Assembly (NCBI GenBank): GCA_025362705.1 | Contig: JANYFH010000340.1 | Location: 1-7,688, forward strand | Direction of reading: 5' to 3' | From: Betaproteobacteria bacterium | Lineage (GTDB): Bacteria; Pseudomonadota; Gammaproteobacteria; Burkholderiales; Usitatibacteraceae | Length of the DNA: 7,688 nucleotides | In this document: positions 1 to 5,679 of the stretch, one piece after another | Layout: every line of letters begins with the position of its first letter | Position numbering within the stretch: the first letter of the stretch is position 1 | The notes under the pieces: generated by a model | What the model was told of the DNA's origin: nothing | The model's database searches: none | The model's input: the letters and a program-made list of their open reading frames with translations, nothing else | Program-made: the position numbers and the translations under genes

Positions 1-1
1 C

Positions 2-526
2 ATCGGCATTCCCAATCATGGCACCCTGCATCTGGGTGATACGCTCTCCGAGGGTGAAACCCTGCAGTTCACCGGCCTGCCCTATTTCGCACCGGAGATT
101 TTCCAGAATGTGGAAATCGCCGACCCGATGCGCAGCAAGCAATTGCGCACCGGACTTCAGCAGCTCGGCGAAGAGGGTGCGATTCAGGTATTCAAACCGA
201 TTTCAGGCGGCAGCCTTTTGCTCGGTGCAGTCGGCACGTTGCAGTTTGAAGTCGTGTTGCATCGTTTGAAATCCGAGTACGGTGTCGATGCACGGCTGGA
301 GCCATCTCGCTATCGGCTCGCGCGCTGGATCACCTGCGACAACGCGACCACATTAAAACGTTTCATCGATGCCAACGCGCACCGGATAGCACACGATGTC
401 GTCGAAGCGCCCGCGTTTTTGGCTGCGCATGTGTCGGAGCTGGAAGTGTCGGCAGAGCGTTATCCAAGCGTGCAGTTTCATGCGCTACGCGAACACGCGG
501 GGCATGTTTTTCAGACGGGGATGTAG
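2..526 (+). CDS. prfC: Peptide chain release factor 3, C-terminal part (5' end outside window)
   Basis: This is the last 174 residues of release factor 3, the translational GTPase that removes RF1/RF2 from the ribosome after peptide release. The reading frame is open from base 2 and stops with TAG at 524-526. Recognisable RF3 blocks come in the family order: IGIPNHGTLHLGDTL at the start, LPYFAPEIF, QLGEEGAIQVF, GAVGTLQFEVVLHRLKSEY and finally ERYPSVQFHALREHAG. The GTP-binding domain (G1-G5 motifs) lies to the left of the window. RF3 is about 530 residues, so roughly two thirds of the gene is missing. The fragment has no frameshift or internal stop. ATG codons inside the window (for example at 110) are internal methionines, not starts. 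Identification is confident because these blocks separate RF3 from EF-G and other GTPases. Confidence 0.95.
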   Translation: MGIPNHGTLHLGDTLSEGETLQFTGLPYFAPEIFQNVEIADPMRSKQLRTGLQQLGEEGAIQVFKPISGGSLLLGAVGTLQFEVVLHRLKSEYGVDARLEPSRYRLARWITCDNATTLKRFIDANAHRIAHDVVEAPAFLAAHVSELEVSAERYPSVQFHALREHAGHVFQTGM

Positions 527-579
527 CCTGCGAAATATTGATAAACACTAGCATTGGCGCAGCGTTTCAGATGTTTATG

Positions 580-624
580 GCCTGGAATGTTCGCCAATTG
601 GCGATCTACGCATTCGCGCCAGGC
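580..624. other. Compound inverted repeat between convergent genes; possible non-canonical terminator
   Basis: The 104 bases between the convergent prfC and barrel genes hold nested complementarity. The outer arms are GCCTGG (580-585) and CCAGGC (619-624). Inside them AATG (586-589) can pair with CATT (611-614). At the centre is the perfect 14-base palindrome TCGCCAATTGGCGA (591-604). No U-tract follows on either strand, so this is not a standard intrinsic terminator. It could still slow polymerase or protect 3' ends of both transcripts. The function is inferred from position only. Confidence 0.35.
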
Positions 625-630
625 TACCAG

Positions 631-2592
631 TTACTTTCGAATCGTCGCCGCAATATCCAACGCCGTGGTCTCGCGCGTACGCACAACCACTTGCCGCTTG
701 CCGTCTCCAACGACAGAGTAAGGTAGCGGCAGATTGTCCGGTATTACCGTGATCACATGGTTACCCGATGCAACCAGCGGGAACTCGAACCTGCCCTGGT
801 TATCGGTTCGCGTGGAAAACTTGCCGTCGAGCAGGATGGTGACGTTGGCTGCGCCGGTCTCATTTGCGTCGCGCCGGTCGTTGTCGTTCGCATCGAAGAA
901 CAAGTATCCGGCAATGTTTCCTGCCCCCGAACCTGGCGCGCCACCCAGTGGCACCAACGGTGTTCCTGCGCGGTCTTCATAGCGCAGAATCAGAAACACG
1001 GCGCGATCCCTGACCACTGGCGCAAACAGCGGCGTCGGGATCAACGAGGCAACACTGAGGACCGGCGGATCTTCGCGGCGATTGTCGTAGTACGACATCG
1101 ACATTGTCCAGCGTGGACTGATGCGCCAGTTCATACTCACGTTCGCGTAGGTTCCATGGGTCGTACCCATATCGCGATTGGTCAGCCAATGCACGTTGCC
1201 TTCCAGCGTGATGTTGTTCCATAGGTCAATACCGCCATTGACCCCGAAGTTTGCATGCGTGATGCGCTTCTCGGCGGTTGTTTCTCGCGCCAGCGATAGC
1301 GAAGTACTCAAACGCAATCCCGACTCAGCTGGCCACGCATGATCCAAGGTAATTTGTTCGCTGCTTTGGTGGTTTTTTGCCGACGCGGCATCGAACTGAA
1401 TGCGCGTCGTGCCGAGATAACTCTGCTTGTCAACAAAAACATACGCTGCTTGCGCGCCATCACTCGCATGTCGCACCGTGGCAGCCCCGCCGATGCCGAG
1501 TGAACGATTGACCTGATAACGGAGGCTGGCCGTGCCGTAGACCGCCTCGGTGCCCCTGTCCGAAACAGAGCTCACACTGTCCAGCCCCACCGCCCACAAC
1601 CATTGCTGGCTCTGATAATTGACGCGGTAATAGCCGCCCATCGTATCTTCGATGAAGGGCATGTAACCCCATATAAGGCCCGGATCCATTTTGAATACAC
1701 CATAGTTGTAGCGATAGCGACCATCGCGCGTTTCGCCGTCAAGCCACAATCCATTCCTGTGCGCCGCCGGTCCCACCTCACTGTTGACGAGATTGAACTG
1801 CACACGCGAATCGGCATCTTGCCAGGAACTGCTTCCATACCAAGATCGACCGGTGGTTTTCGCGTTCGGCACCAGTGGATCAAGAACATTACCTACACCG
1901 TTTGCATCGACAAATTGAAATCCGGCAAGCCACTGCGGTGCGACGACCCATTGCGCGCCGCCCGTGACAACGCGCCCGCCCAGACCGGAGAAACCCGCTA
2001 CCCGCAAGCCATTGAAATTGCCGGGCTCGCCAACGCTCGCCTGGATTTGCAGGTCGCCATCGTGCAGTAATTCGGATTGGATGCCAGCAATCGGAAAGGA
2101 CGGCAGATAAAACCGGTATTGATTTCGCGACAACTCGATGGCGGGCGTGTTGAGCATGCCAGCGCCATTGTTGGCGCGCCAATCATTGTCGAACGCCAGC
2201 CCCCGCTGCCAAAACGTAAAGAGACTTGAATGCAGGCCGTTGCGAATTGTCCCGTCGAGACTCACCGCACCGTAGTCGGTCGTATCGTATCGACCGCCGA
2301 AGCTAAATCCATTTTCGCGCCGGGTAACACCGCCGGTATTGAGATCGCTGCCGAACGCTTCGATCCGCCAGGAGCGGGGCTTGCCATCGGCGTTGTAGAC
2401 CGCGTCCACGTCGTCAACCAGCGGCGCCAGATTGCCGGTATCGATGAGACGATCCTGATAGGCAGGCGCGGCGGTGGGAGTCTCTGTTTTTTTTTCCGGC
2501 GTGGGTGTTTGCGCCCATCCTGGCTGCAACTGCGAAAGCATGAGCACTACAAAAGTGATGCAAGCTTTGCTTTGCTGGCCCTCCCTGATCAC
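631..2592 (-). CDS. Usher-like outer-membrane beta-barrel with C-terminal SdrD-B-like domain
   Basis: Predicted 653-residue outer-membrane protein, probably the export pore and assembly platform for the three subunits encoded upstream. I chose the GTG start at 2592 because it overlaps the chaperone stop (GTGA) and leaves a compact signal peptide with hydrophobic core CITFVVLMLSQL and cleavage near GWA|Q (residue 27). An in-frame ATG at 2634 would add 14 residues but makes an unusually long n-region. After a Pro/Thr/Lys-rich linker (about 28-45), residues 55-555 are rich in alternating polar/hydrophobic strands with many Trp, Tyr and Gly, typical of a barrel. From about 558 comes a small beta-domain with an acidic, possibly Ca-binding loop (FFDANDNDRRDANETG) and TDNQGRFEFP, as in SdrD-B or carboxypeptidase-regulatory-like folds, which also occur at usher C-termini. 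Classical ushers exceed 800 residues and have an N-terminal chaperone-binding domain; I see neither here. A homopolymer A9 lies in codons 33-36. A generic barrel is the alternative. Confidence 0.72.
   Translation of the reverse strand: MIREGQQSKACITFVVLMLSQLQPGWAQTPTPEKKTETPTAAPAYQDRLIDTGNLAPLVDDVDAVYNADGKPRSWRIEAFGSDLNTGGVTRRENGFSFGGRYDTTDYGAVSLDGTIRNGLHSSLFTFWQRGLAFDNDWRANNGAGMLNTPAIELSRNQYRFYLPSFPIAGIQSELLHDGDLQIQASVGEPGNFNGLRVAGFSGLGGRVVTGGAQWVVAPQWLAGFQFVDANGVGNVLDPLVPNAKTTGRSWYGSSSWQDADSRVQFNLVNSEVGPAAHRNGLWLDGETRDGRYRYNYGVFKMDPGLIWGYMPFIEDTMGGYYRVNYQSQQWLWAVGLDSVSSVSDRGTEAVYGTASLRYQVNRSLGIGGAATVRHASDGAQAAYVFVDKQSYLGTTRIQFDAASAKNHQSSEQITLDHAWPAESGLRLSTSLSLARETTAEKRITHANFGVNGGIDLWNNITLEGNVHWLTNRDMGTTHGTYANVSMNWRISPRWTMSMSYYDNRREDPPVLSVASLIPTPLFAPVVRDRAVFLILRYEDRAGTPLVPLGGAPGSGAGNIAGYLFFDANDNDRRDANETGAANVTILLDGKFSTRTDNQGRFEFPLVASGNHVITVIPDNLPLPYSVVGDGKRQVVVRTRETTALDIAATIRK
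2487..2495 (-). repeat. A9 homopolymer in the 5' part of the barrel gene
   Basis: Nine consecutive A on the coding strand (T on plus) span codons 33-36 (Glu-Lys-Lys-Thr) just after the predicted signal peptide. Gain or loss of one base would shift the frame in the linker before the barrel and abolish the protein. Tracts of this kind near the 5' end of surface-structure genes are known contingency loci in several bacteria. Here variability is inferred, not seen. Confidence 0.5.
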
Positions 2593-3416
2593 GGTGCGAA
2601 TCGCTGTTCGAACGGAGTCGATTTGTCGGCCCATTCCAGGTTGCCGCGTATCGTGACCGGATAGGCGATCTTGACGGGCGGATCTTTTTCGCCGCGCGTC
2701 ACCGTGAGCGAAATGGTGCGTGTTTCCCCCGACAATATCGGCAAAGTGGAAATCGTGAACTCAAGTTTCTTGCCATCCGCGTCGGTGCCCGACAAGAAAC
2801 CATCGAGACGGCCATGTGCATTCCCGCTGTTTTTGACTTGCAACACCGGCGTGGAGTTGCCGTTGATCAATGCGACCTGTGTGCCGACGATCTCAAGTTT
2901 CGGTGCCGCACTGCCGACGATGACGTATACGATGACAGCAATGCGCCCTGCCACTGGAACTGCCGGGCCGTCGGTGGTCTTCACAACTTGTTCATCACCC
3001 TCGACCAGCAGCGCAAAACGGCATTCTCCTGCAGGGGCGTCGACGGGCGGCGAGACTTCGAATCGATAACGGTAGCGGCCACCGCCAGCCACAGTGATCT
3101 CGCGCTTTTCAATAGCAACCCAGGGACGGCAACTACCGGCAGTGAGCGTCTCGTCAAAGGCGACGCCGCCGGTTTTATCGAGAGTCCAGTCGGCCGTCTT
3201 GAGGTAATACCGGGCCGATTGCGCACTAGCGTTGGTGATCTCGACTACCTGGCGCGTCTTCTCGCCAGGCTTGGCGAACAACTCGAATCTTGGCGGCGAA
3301 ATAATTGCCGCGAATCCTTGCGCGTACAAGCTGGGAGCGCACGAAGCAGTCACAACAACGTACAACGCCAAAAAAAATGCGCGCAACAATCGGCTACCTG
3401 CTTGCGAGTTATTCAT
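2589..3416 (-). CDS. PapD-like periplasmic chaperone for the adjacent subunits
   Basis: 275-residue exported protein, probably the periplasmic chaperone that caps the subunits and delivers them to the barrel encoded next. The signal peptide runs to about residue 32 (LALYVVVTAS core, SLYA|QG). The mature protein opens with a PapD-type first strand, SPPRFELFAKPG, then a strand VVEITNAS and YYLKTADWTLD, matching the order TRAVF / LDISN / AQAWIEN in PapD. Arg43 lies where PapD has its subunit-carboxylate-binding Arg8. In a later strand, GRIAVIVYVIVG, Arg158 occupies the place of the second basic residue (Lys112 in PapD). A second beta-domain (about 170-275) contains LQVKNSGNAHGRLDGFL. Cys96 and Cys132 could form a disulfide in domain 1. 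The gene starts 5 bases after the third subunit's stop, and its own stop overlaps the barrel's GTG start. It belongs to the divergent fimbrial chaperones rather than the classical FGS/FGL groups. COG1470-like adhesion domains are an alternative fold match. Confidence 0.78.
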   Translation of the reverse strand: MNNSQAGSRLLRAFFLALYVVVTASCAPSLYAQGFAAIISPPRFELFAKPGEKTRQVVEITNASAQSARYYLKTADWTLDKTGGVAFDETLTAGSCRPWVAIEKREITVAGGGRYRYRFEVSPPVDAPAGECRFALLVEGDEQVVKTTDGPAVPVAGRIAVIVYVIVGSAAPKLEIVGTQVALINGNSTPVLQVKNSGNAHGRLDGFLSGTDADGKKLEFTISTLPILSGETRTISLTVTRGEKDPPVKIAYPVTIRGNLEWADKSTPFEQRFAP

Positions 3417-3421
3417 CGAAA

Positions 3422-3919
3422 TCAGTCCACATCGATTTCAAAAGTAAACTGCAGGCGCTGCGCCGACACCAGACGCTGACCATCGGTCTCTATGGTCAAC
3501 GTTATCGTATCTTCCAGGATGGCGGTGCGGATCGGTCCCGCATAGACCAACGTGCGGTCGCCTGAATTCAATTGCCCCGCCAGCAGGCGACCTTGTGTGG
3601 TCCATGTCGCTTTGACAGGCCCGATCGCCTGCTTGCCAAGCGCCATGTAAATCTTTCCATTTTTGTTCGCCCACGGCATCAAATTCAATCGTACCGTCAC
3701 CAATGTCGTGCCCTCTACCAAACTGCCTAACCGGCGGCTCGGCGCTACAAGCTTCCATTTCATTGCCGTGTTGGCATCATGAGTGTACGAAGTCGAGTCA
3801 TCCACAGCAAACGTTGCGGCACCGGCGGGTTGTGTCATGGCAAGTGCAATGACAATGGCACCCATCATCGAAAGTGCGGATTTTGCCTGGCTCACACCGG
3901 CGGCGTCTGCGCGACTCAT
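3422..3919 (-). CDS. Small secreted subunit of the surface structure (third subunit)
   Basis: 165-residue exported protein of unrecognised family, placed between the second subunit and the chaperone. The ATG at 3919 overlaps the stop of the preceding gene by four bases (ATGA), which favours this start by translational coupling; no good ribosome site is visible. The long n-region (about 18 residues) is followed by the core MMGAIVIALAM and a cleavage site near AGA|A (residue 34). The mature part is about 130 residues, without cysteine, and looks all-beta, with strands such as TLVTVRLNLMPW, GKIYMALG, TLVYAGPI and DTITLTIETDG. It ends in an alternating hydrophobic strand, RLQFTFEIDVD. Such an ending is the pattern used by chaperone-usher subunits to pair with their chaperone and neighbour. 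It is less like the other two subunits than they are like each other, so it could be a minor, tip or anchor component. Its role is inferred mainly from context. Confidence 0.65.
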   Translation of the reverse strand: MSRADAAGVSQAKSALSMMGAIVIALAMTQPAGAATFAVDDSTSYTHDANTAMKWKLVAPSRRLGSLVEGTTLVTVRLNLMPWANKNGKIYMALGKQAIGPVKATWTTQGRLLAGQLNSGDRTLVYAGPIRTAILEDTITLTIETDGQRLVSAQRLQFTFEIDVD

Positions 3920-4563
3920 GGCGCACTTAGCGTGTAAGTCGCCCGCCCGGTATAAGTCCCGGCAGCAACCACATTCGCGTTGAGGTACGAAAACGTATGG
4001 CAGCTCTCATTCCATGTATTGACCGGCAATGAAGCGAGGGTTTGCATGCCGCCCGTAAACGTTCCGGAAGGAATTACCTCCGCGCCCGTGTCGCCGTTGC
4101 CGCTACTGACCCACGTGATCTGGCTAAACGGTATGGTATTTCCGCCTGCGTTGACCAAGCCGCCCACCGGCGTAGAGACGGTCAGGGTCGCATTGCCTGC
4201 TGCCCCGGGCATGCGAAAGAATCCGCCGATATATACCTGTTGCGTCGCTGGCGTGCAAAACGCGAAGCCGTCCCAGAAGCTGGCTGCCTGTGTACTGTTG
4301 GTCGTCATCAATTGCGATGCCCCGGTACCGACCACGTTGGCAGCTACTGTCACTGAAACCGTATTGACCGGTGCATTGTTTGCGGGTGTTCCGCCACCCT
4401 GCAAAGTCCCGGTAAACGAACCATTGCCCACGGCCAGATACACGATTCGCGTTCCGGCAGTGATGTTGACGGTATATGCCGACACAGATTCGTGTATCAA
4501 TCCCATGGCCGCCAACATCGCTGCGGGGATCATCCTGGTAATAGCGGAGACTTTTCGGTTCAT
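3916..4563 (-). CDS. Pilin-like secreted subunit, paralogue of the first subunit, with two cysteines
   Basis: 215-residue exported protein, probably a minor or adhesive subunit. A clear GGAG (4572-4575) lies 8 bases before the ATG at 4563. The signal peptide has core MIPAAMLAAMGLI and cleavage at SVSA|YT (residue 29). It shares several blocks with the first subunit in the same order: GGLVNAGGNTIPFSQIT (134-150, versus TIPFSEIT), NVVAAGTYTG (197-206) and the C-terminus GRATYTLSAP. The two are therefore paralogues. Unlike the first subunit it has Cys103 and Cys188, candidates for a disulfide, and an insertion with aromatic residues (FWDGFAF, QVYIGGFFRMPG). The alternating residues near each end suit donor-strand exchange. 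It lies 152 bases behind the first subunit, beyond an intrinsic terminator, and overlaps the next gene by four bases. I do not recognise a named fimbrillin family; it resembles DUF4402-type or WxL-type small beta proteins only loosely. Confidence 0.72.
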   Translation of the reverse strand: MNRKVSAITRMIPAAMLAAMGLIHESVSAYTVNITAGTRIVYLAVGNGSFTGTLQGGGTPANNAPVNTVSVTVAANVVGTGASQLMTTNSTQAASFWDGFAFCTPATQQVYIGGFFRMPGAAGNATLTVSTPVGGLVNAGGNTIPFSQITWVSSGNGDTGAEVIPSGTFTGGMQTLASLPVNTWNESCHTFSYLNANVVAAGTYTGRATYTLSAP

Positions 4564-4571
4564 TGCATCTA

Positions 4572-4575
4572 CTCC
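4572..4575 (-). promoter_or_regulatory. Ribosome binding site of the second subunit gene
   Basis: GGAG on the minus strand, 8 bases before ATG 4563. It supports that start and shows that the gene has its own translation signal after the upstream terminator. Confidence 0.6.
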
Positions 4576-4584
4576 ATCTGGCCG

Positions 4585-4601
4585 ATTGCCGATACGGCAA
4601 T
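4585..4601 (-). other. Short hairpin in the leader of the second subunit gene
   Basis: Perfect 7-base arms ATTGCCG (4585-4591) and CGGCAAT (4595-4601) with a 3-base loop. It lies between the intrinsic terminator and the GGAG ribosome site. On the minus-strand transcript it would form directly upstream of the ribosome site. It may stabilise the 5' end of a processed downstream message; no U-tract follows, so it is not a terminator. Confidence 0.35.
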
Positions 4602-4641
4602 GACCCCCACTGCGCGTGCCGCCAAAAAATTAAAGCAACAC

Positions 4642-4680
4642 AAAAGAAAAGAGGTGCCCGGCTAACTGCCCGGGCACCTC
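4642..4680 (-). terminator. Intrinsic terminator/attenuator after the first subunit gene
   Basis: On the minus strand an 11-base perfect stem, GAGGTGCCCGG with CCGGGCACCTC (4680-4670 and 4661-4651) and an 8-base loop, is followed at once by TTTTCTTTTG. The GC-rich stem plus U-rich tail is a textbook Rho-independent terminator. It begins 34 bases after the stop of the first subunit and precedes four co-oriented genes that have no other obvious promoter. The probable effect is high expression of the first subunit with limited read-through to the rest. Confidence 0.85.
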
Positions 4681-4714
4681 CGAATTCATACAGGTGACCT
4701 TACATCAGATGCGA

Positions 4715-5332
4715 TTAGGGCATGGAAGCAGTATAAGTCACACGGCCGCCTTGAACGTTAACACCGCCGTATGTACCGGCCGCGACAACTGCGCTGTTGG
4801 CATACTTGTAGGTCCATTTAGCGTCTTGATTCGTGATCTTCGTTCCGGTCAGTGCTGCCAACACACCCGCACTCGCACCGTTGGTCAGCACTGGCGCCGG
4901 CAACGCAGTCGCAGAGGTAAGGACTGCGGTGGTGGTGGTGATTTCGCTGAACGGGATCGTATCGCCGGCAGCAGTTACCAGGCCACCAGCGGCTGCGGCT
5001 ACAGACAACGTAACCTGGCCGTTGTTGCCGGTTACCTTGGCGGTAACAATACCGTTGCCAAGGTCGCCGGAGCCGACGGTTGCCGATTGTGCCACGGCAT
5101 TACCAATGCTGGCTGCCGCTGCAGTCATGTCGAAAGTGATCAAGTTGATATTACCCGCACCGGCAACGCCGACTTGCAGAGAAACGAACTTGGGGATGAT
5201 GATCGTGAAGTCAACCTTGGCCGTCGCGGTGATAGGCGTACCGGCACCGGTTGTGAAATTGGATTCGGCGCTGGCAATCAGCGGAACACCAAGGGCAAGA
5301 GCAACAGCAGATTTGAGAATGATATTACGCAT
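4715..5332 (-). CDS. Probable major pilin-like subunit of a chaperone-usher-like surface structure
   Basis: 205-residue exported protein with a clean signal peptide (MRNIILKSAVALALGVPLIASA|ES, cleavage after residue 22). The mature protein of 183 residues is rich in Ala, Gly, Thr and Val, has no cysteine, and looks all-beta. The mature N-terminus has strictly alternating small/hydrophobic residues (I34, A36, A38, V40, F42, I44), as expected for a donor strand. It is followed by PKFVSLQVG. The C-terminus, AVVAAGTYGG then GRVTYTASMP, is shared with the next gene product, as is GDTIPFSEIT (123-132). It is first in the operon, has its own terminator directly behind it, and lies below a candidate regulated promoter, so it is likely the most abundant subunit. 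The ribosome site is weak (GAAAG 8 bases upstream). I do not recognise a named fimbrillin family. A non-fimbrial surface-layer or matrix protein is an alternative. Confidence 0.72.
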   Translation of the reverse strand: MRNIILKSAVALALGVPLIASAESNFTTGAGTPITATAKVDFTIIIPKFVSLQVGVAGAGNINLITFDMTAAAASIGNAVAQSATVGSGDLGNGIVTAKVTGNNGQVTLSVAAAAGGLVTAAGDTIPFSEITTTTAVLTSATALPAPVLTNGASAGVLAALTGTKITNQDAKWTYKYANSAVVAAGTYGGVNVQGGRVTYTASMP

Positions 5333-5368
5333 GATTGAGCTTTCGAAAAGTAGGTTGGTTAAGTTGTT

Positions 5369-5397
5369 TAAGACAGGATGAATCTTAAGGGGTTCAA
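5369..5397 (-). promoter_or_regulatory. Candidate promoter of the surface-structure operon
   Basis: On the minus strand two readings are possible. One uses a -10 TAAGAT (5387-5382) with no good -35, giving a start near 5375 and a leader of about 43 bases. The other pairs TTGAAC (5397-5392) with a poor -10 near 5374-5368. The first is favoured because its start would put the upstream palindrome at -41.5, where an activator replaces a weak -35. Both are visual matches only. Confidence 0.4.
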
Positions 5398-5406
5398 AAC
5401 AAAAAA

Positions 5407-5426
5407 TATGTGAATTGGTTCACGTA
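5407..5426. promoter_or_regulatory. CRP/FNR-family-like operator palindrome
   Basis: The sequence TATGTGAATTGGTTCACGTA has perfect inner arms GTGAA / TTCAC and matching outer TA/TA. It fits the CRP pattern TGTGA-N6-TCAC(A), with only the last base differing on the plus strand. It lies 75-94 bases upstream of the first subunit ATG, in the only long non-coding gap. Its centre is 41.5 bases before a plausible start point, the class II activator position. It could also act on the divergent acyltransferase gene, about 260 bases away. Confidence 0.55.
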
Positions 5427-5679
5427 AACTCTTAATTTGGCTTGGAATTTGTCAACGATTGTCAAATTGGCACAGCAATTAGGGCTGGAAAGGCCACGTC
5501 GAGACCAACGTCGCGCGAAAGTAAATCGTTGACGCTCCGACATCAAACATTCACGTCATGCCAGGACGAATGCGGACAATTTGGCTGCGCGCGCTCGGAA
5601 TACTCCGGTGGCAAATTTTGCGCGCCCGCCACAATAGCGCAAAATGGCTGAATCCACTGCCACACATCGACGGAACAAC
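5427..5679. other. Intergenic region between divergent operons
   Basis: This 253-base stretch before the acyltransferase start has no convincing gene. An in-frame start at 5644 would take the last 36 bases into the acyltransferase reading frame. There is a direct repeat TTGTCAA at 5449-5455 and 5459-5465, exactly 10 bases apart, which could be an activator site or a -35 element, but I find no well-spaced -10. A small inverted repeat GCAAA-T-TTTGC lies at 5611-5621. The acyltransferase promoter must be here or just upstream but cannot be pinned down by eye. Confidence 0.5.

Noticed and set aside
3339..3341. Cys26 of the chaperone signal peptide as a lipoprotein anchor
   Set aside because: The preceding residues (VTAS) do not form a good lipobox, which normally has Leu or a similar residue at -3, and a signal peptidase I site follows at residue 32. 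A soluble periplasmic protein also fits chaperone function.
2230..3479. Plus-strand frames opposite the chaperone and the start of the barrel gene
   Set aside because: The minus-strand genes explain the region and show family motifs; the plus products look random.
3980..4603. 207-codon plus-strand frame opposite the second subunit
   Set aside because: It is a shadow of the minus-strand gene; the minus product has a signal peptide, GGAG and paralogy to the first subunit.
4694..5381. Long open frames on the plus strand opposite the first subunit
   Set aside because: They mirror the Ala/Gly/Thr-rich codons of the minus-strand pilin gene, which has a clear signal peptide, paralogue and terminator. 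The antisense products resemble nothing and have no ribosome sites.
5466..5485. Sigma-54 type promoter suggested by TTGGCACAGCAATTAGG
   Set aside because: The TGGCAC half is present, but the expected TTGC-type element after five bases is TTAG, so the essential GC is missing.
5442..5651. 69-codon plus-strand frame before the acyltransferase, TTG start
   Set aside because: It has no ribosome site and no recognisable sequence, and it overlaps the expected promoter region of the acyltransferase.
5644..5679. Upstream ATG of the WS/DGAT gene
   Set aside because: It would add 12 residues not typical of the family and lacks a ribosome site; MSKLSLLDL at 5680 fits the family N-terminus.
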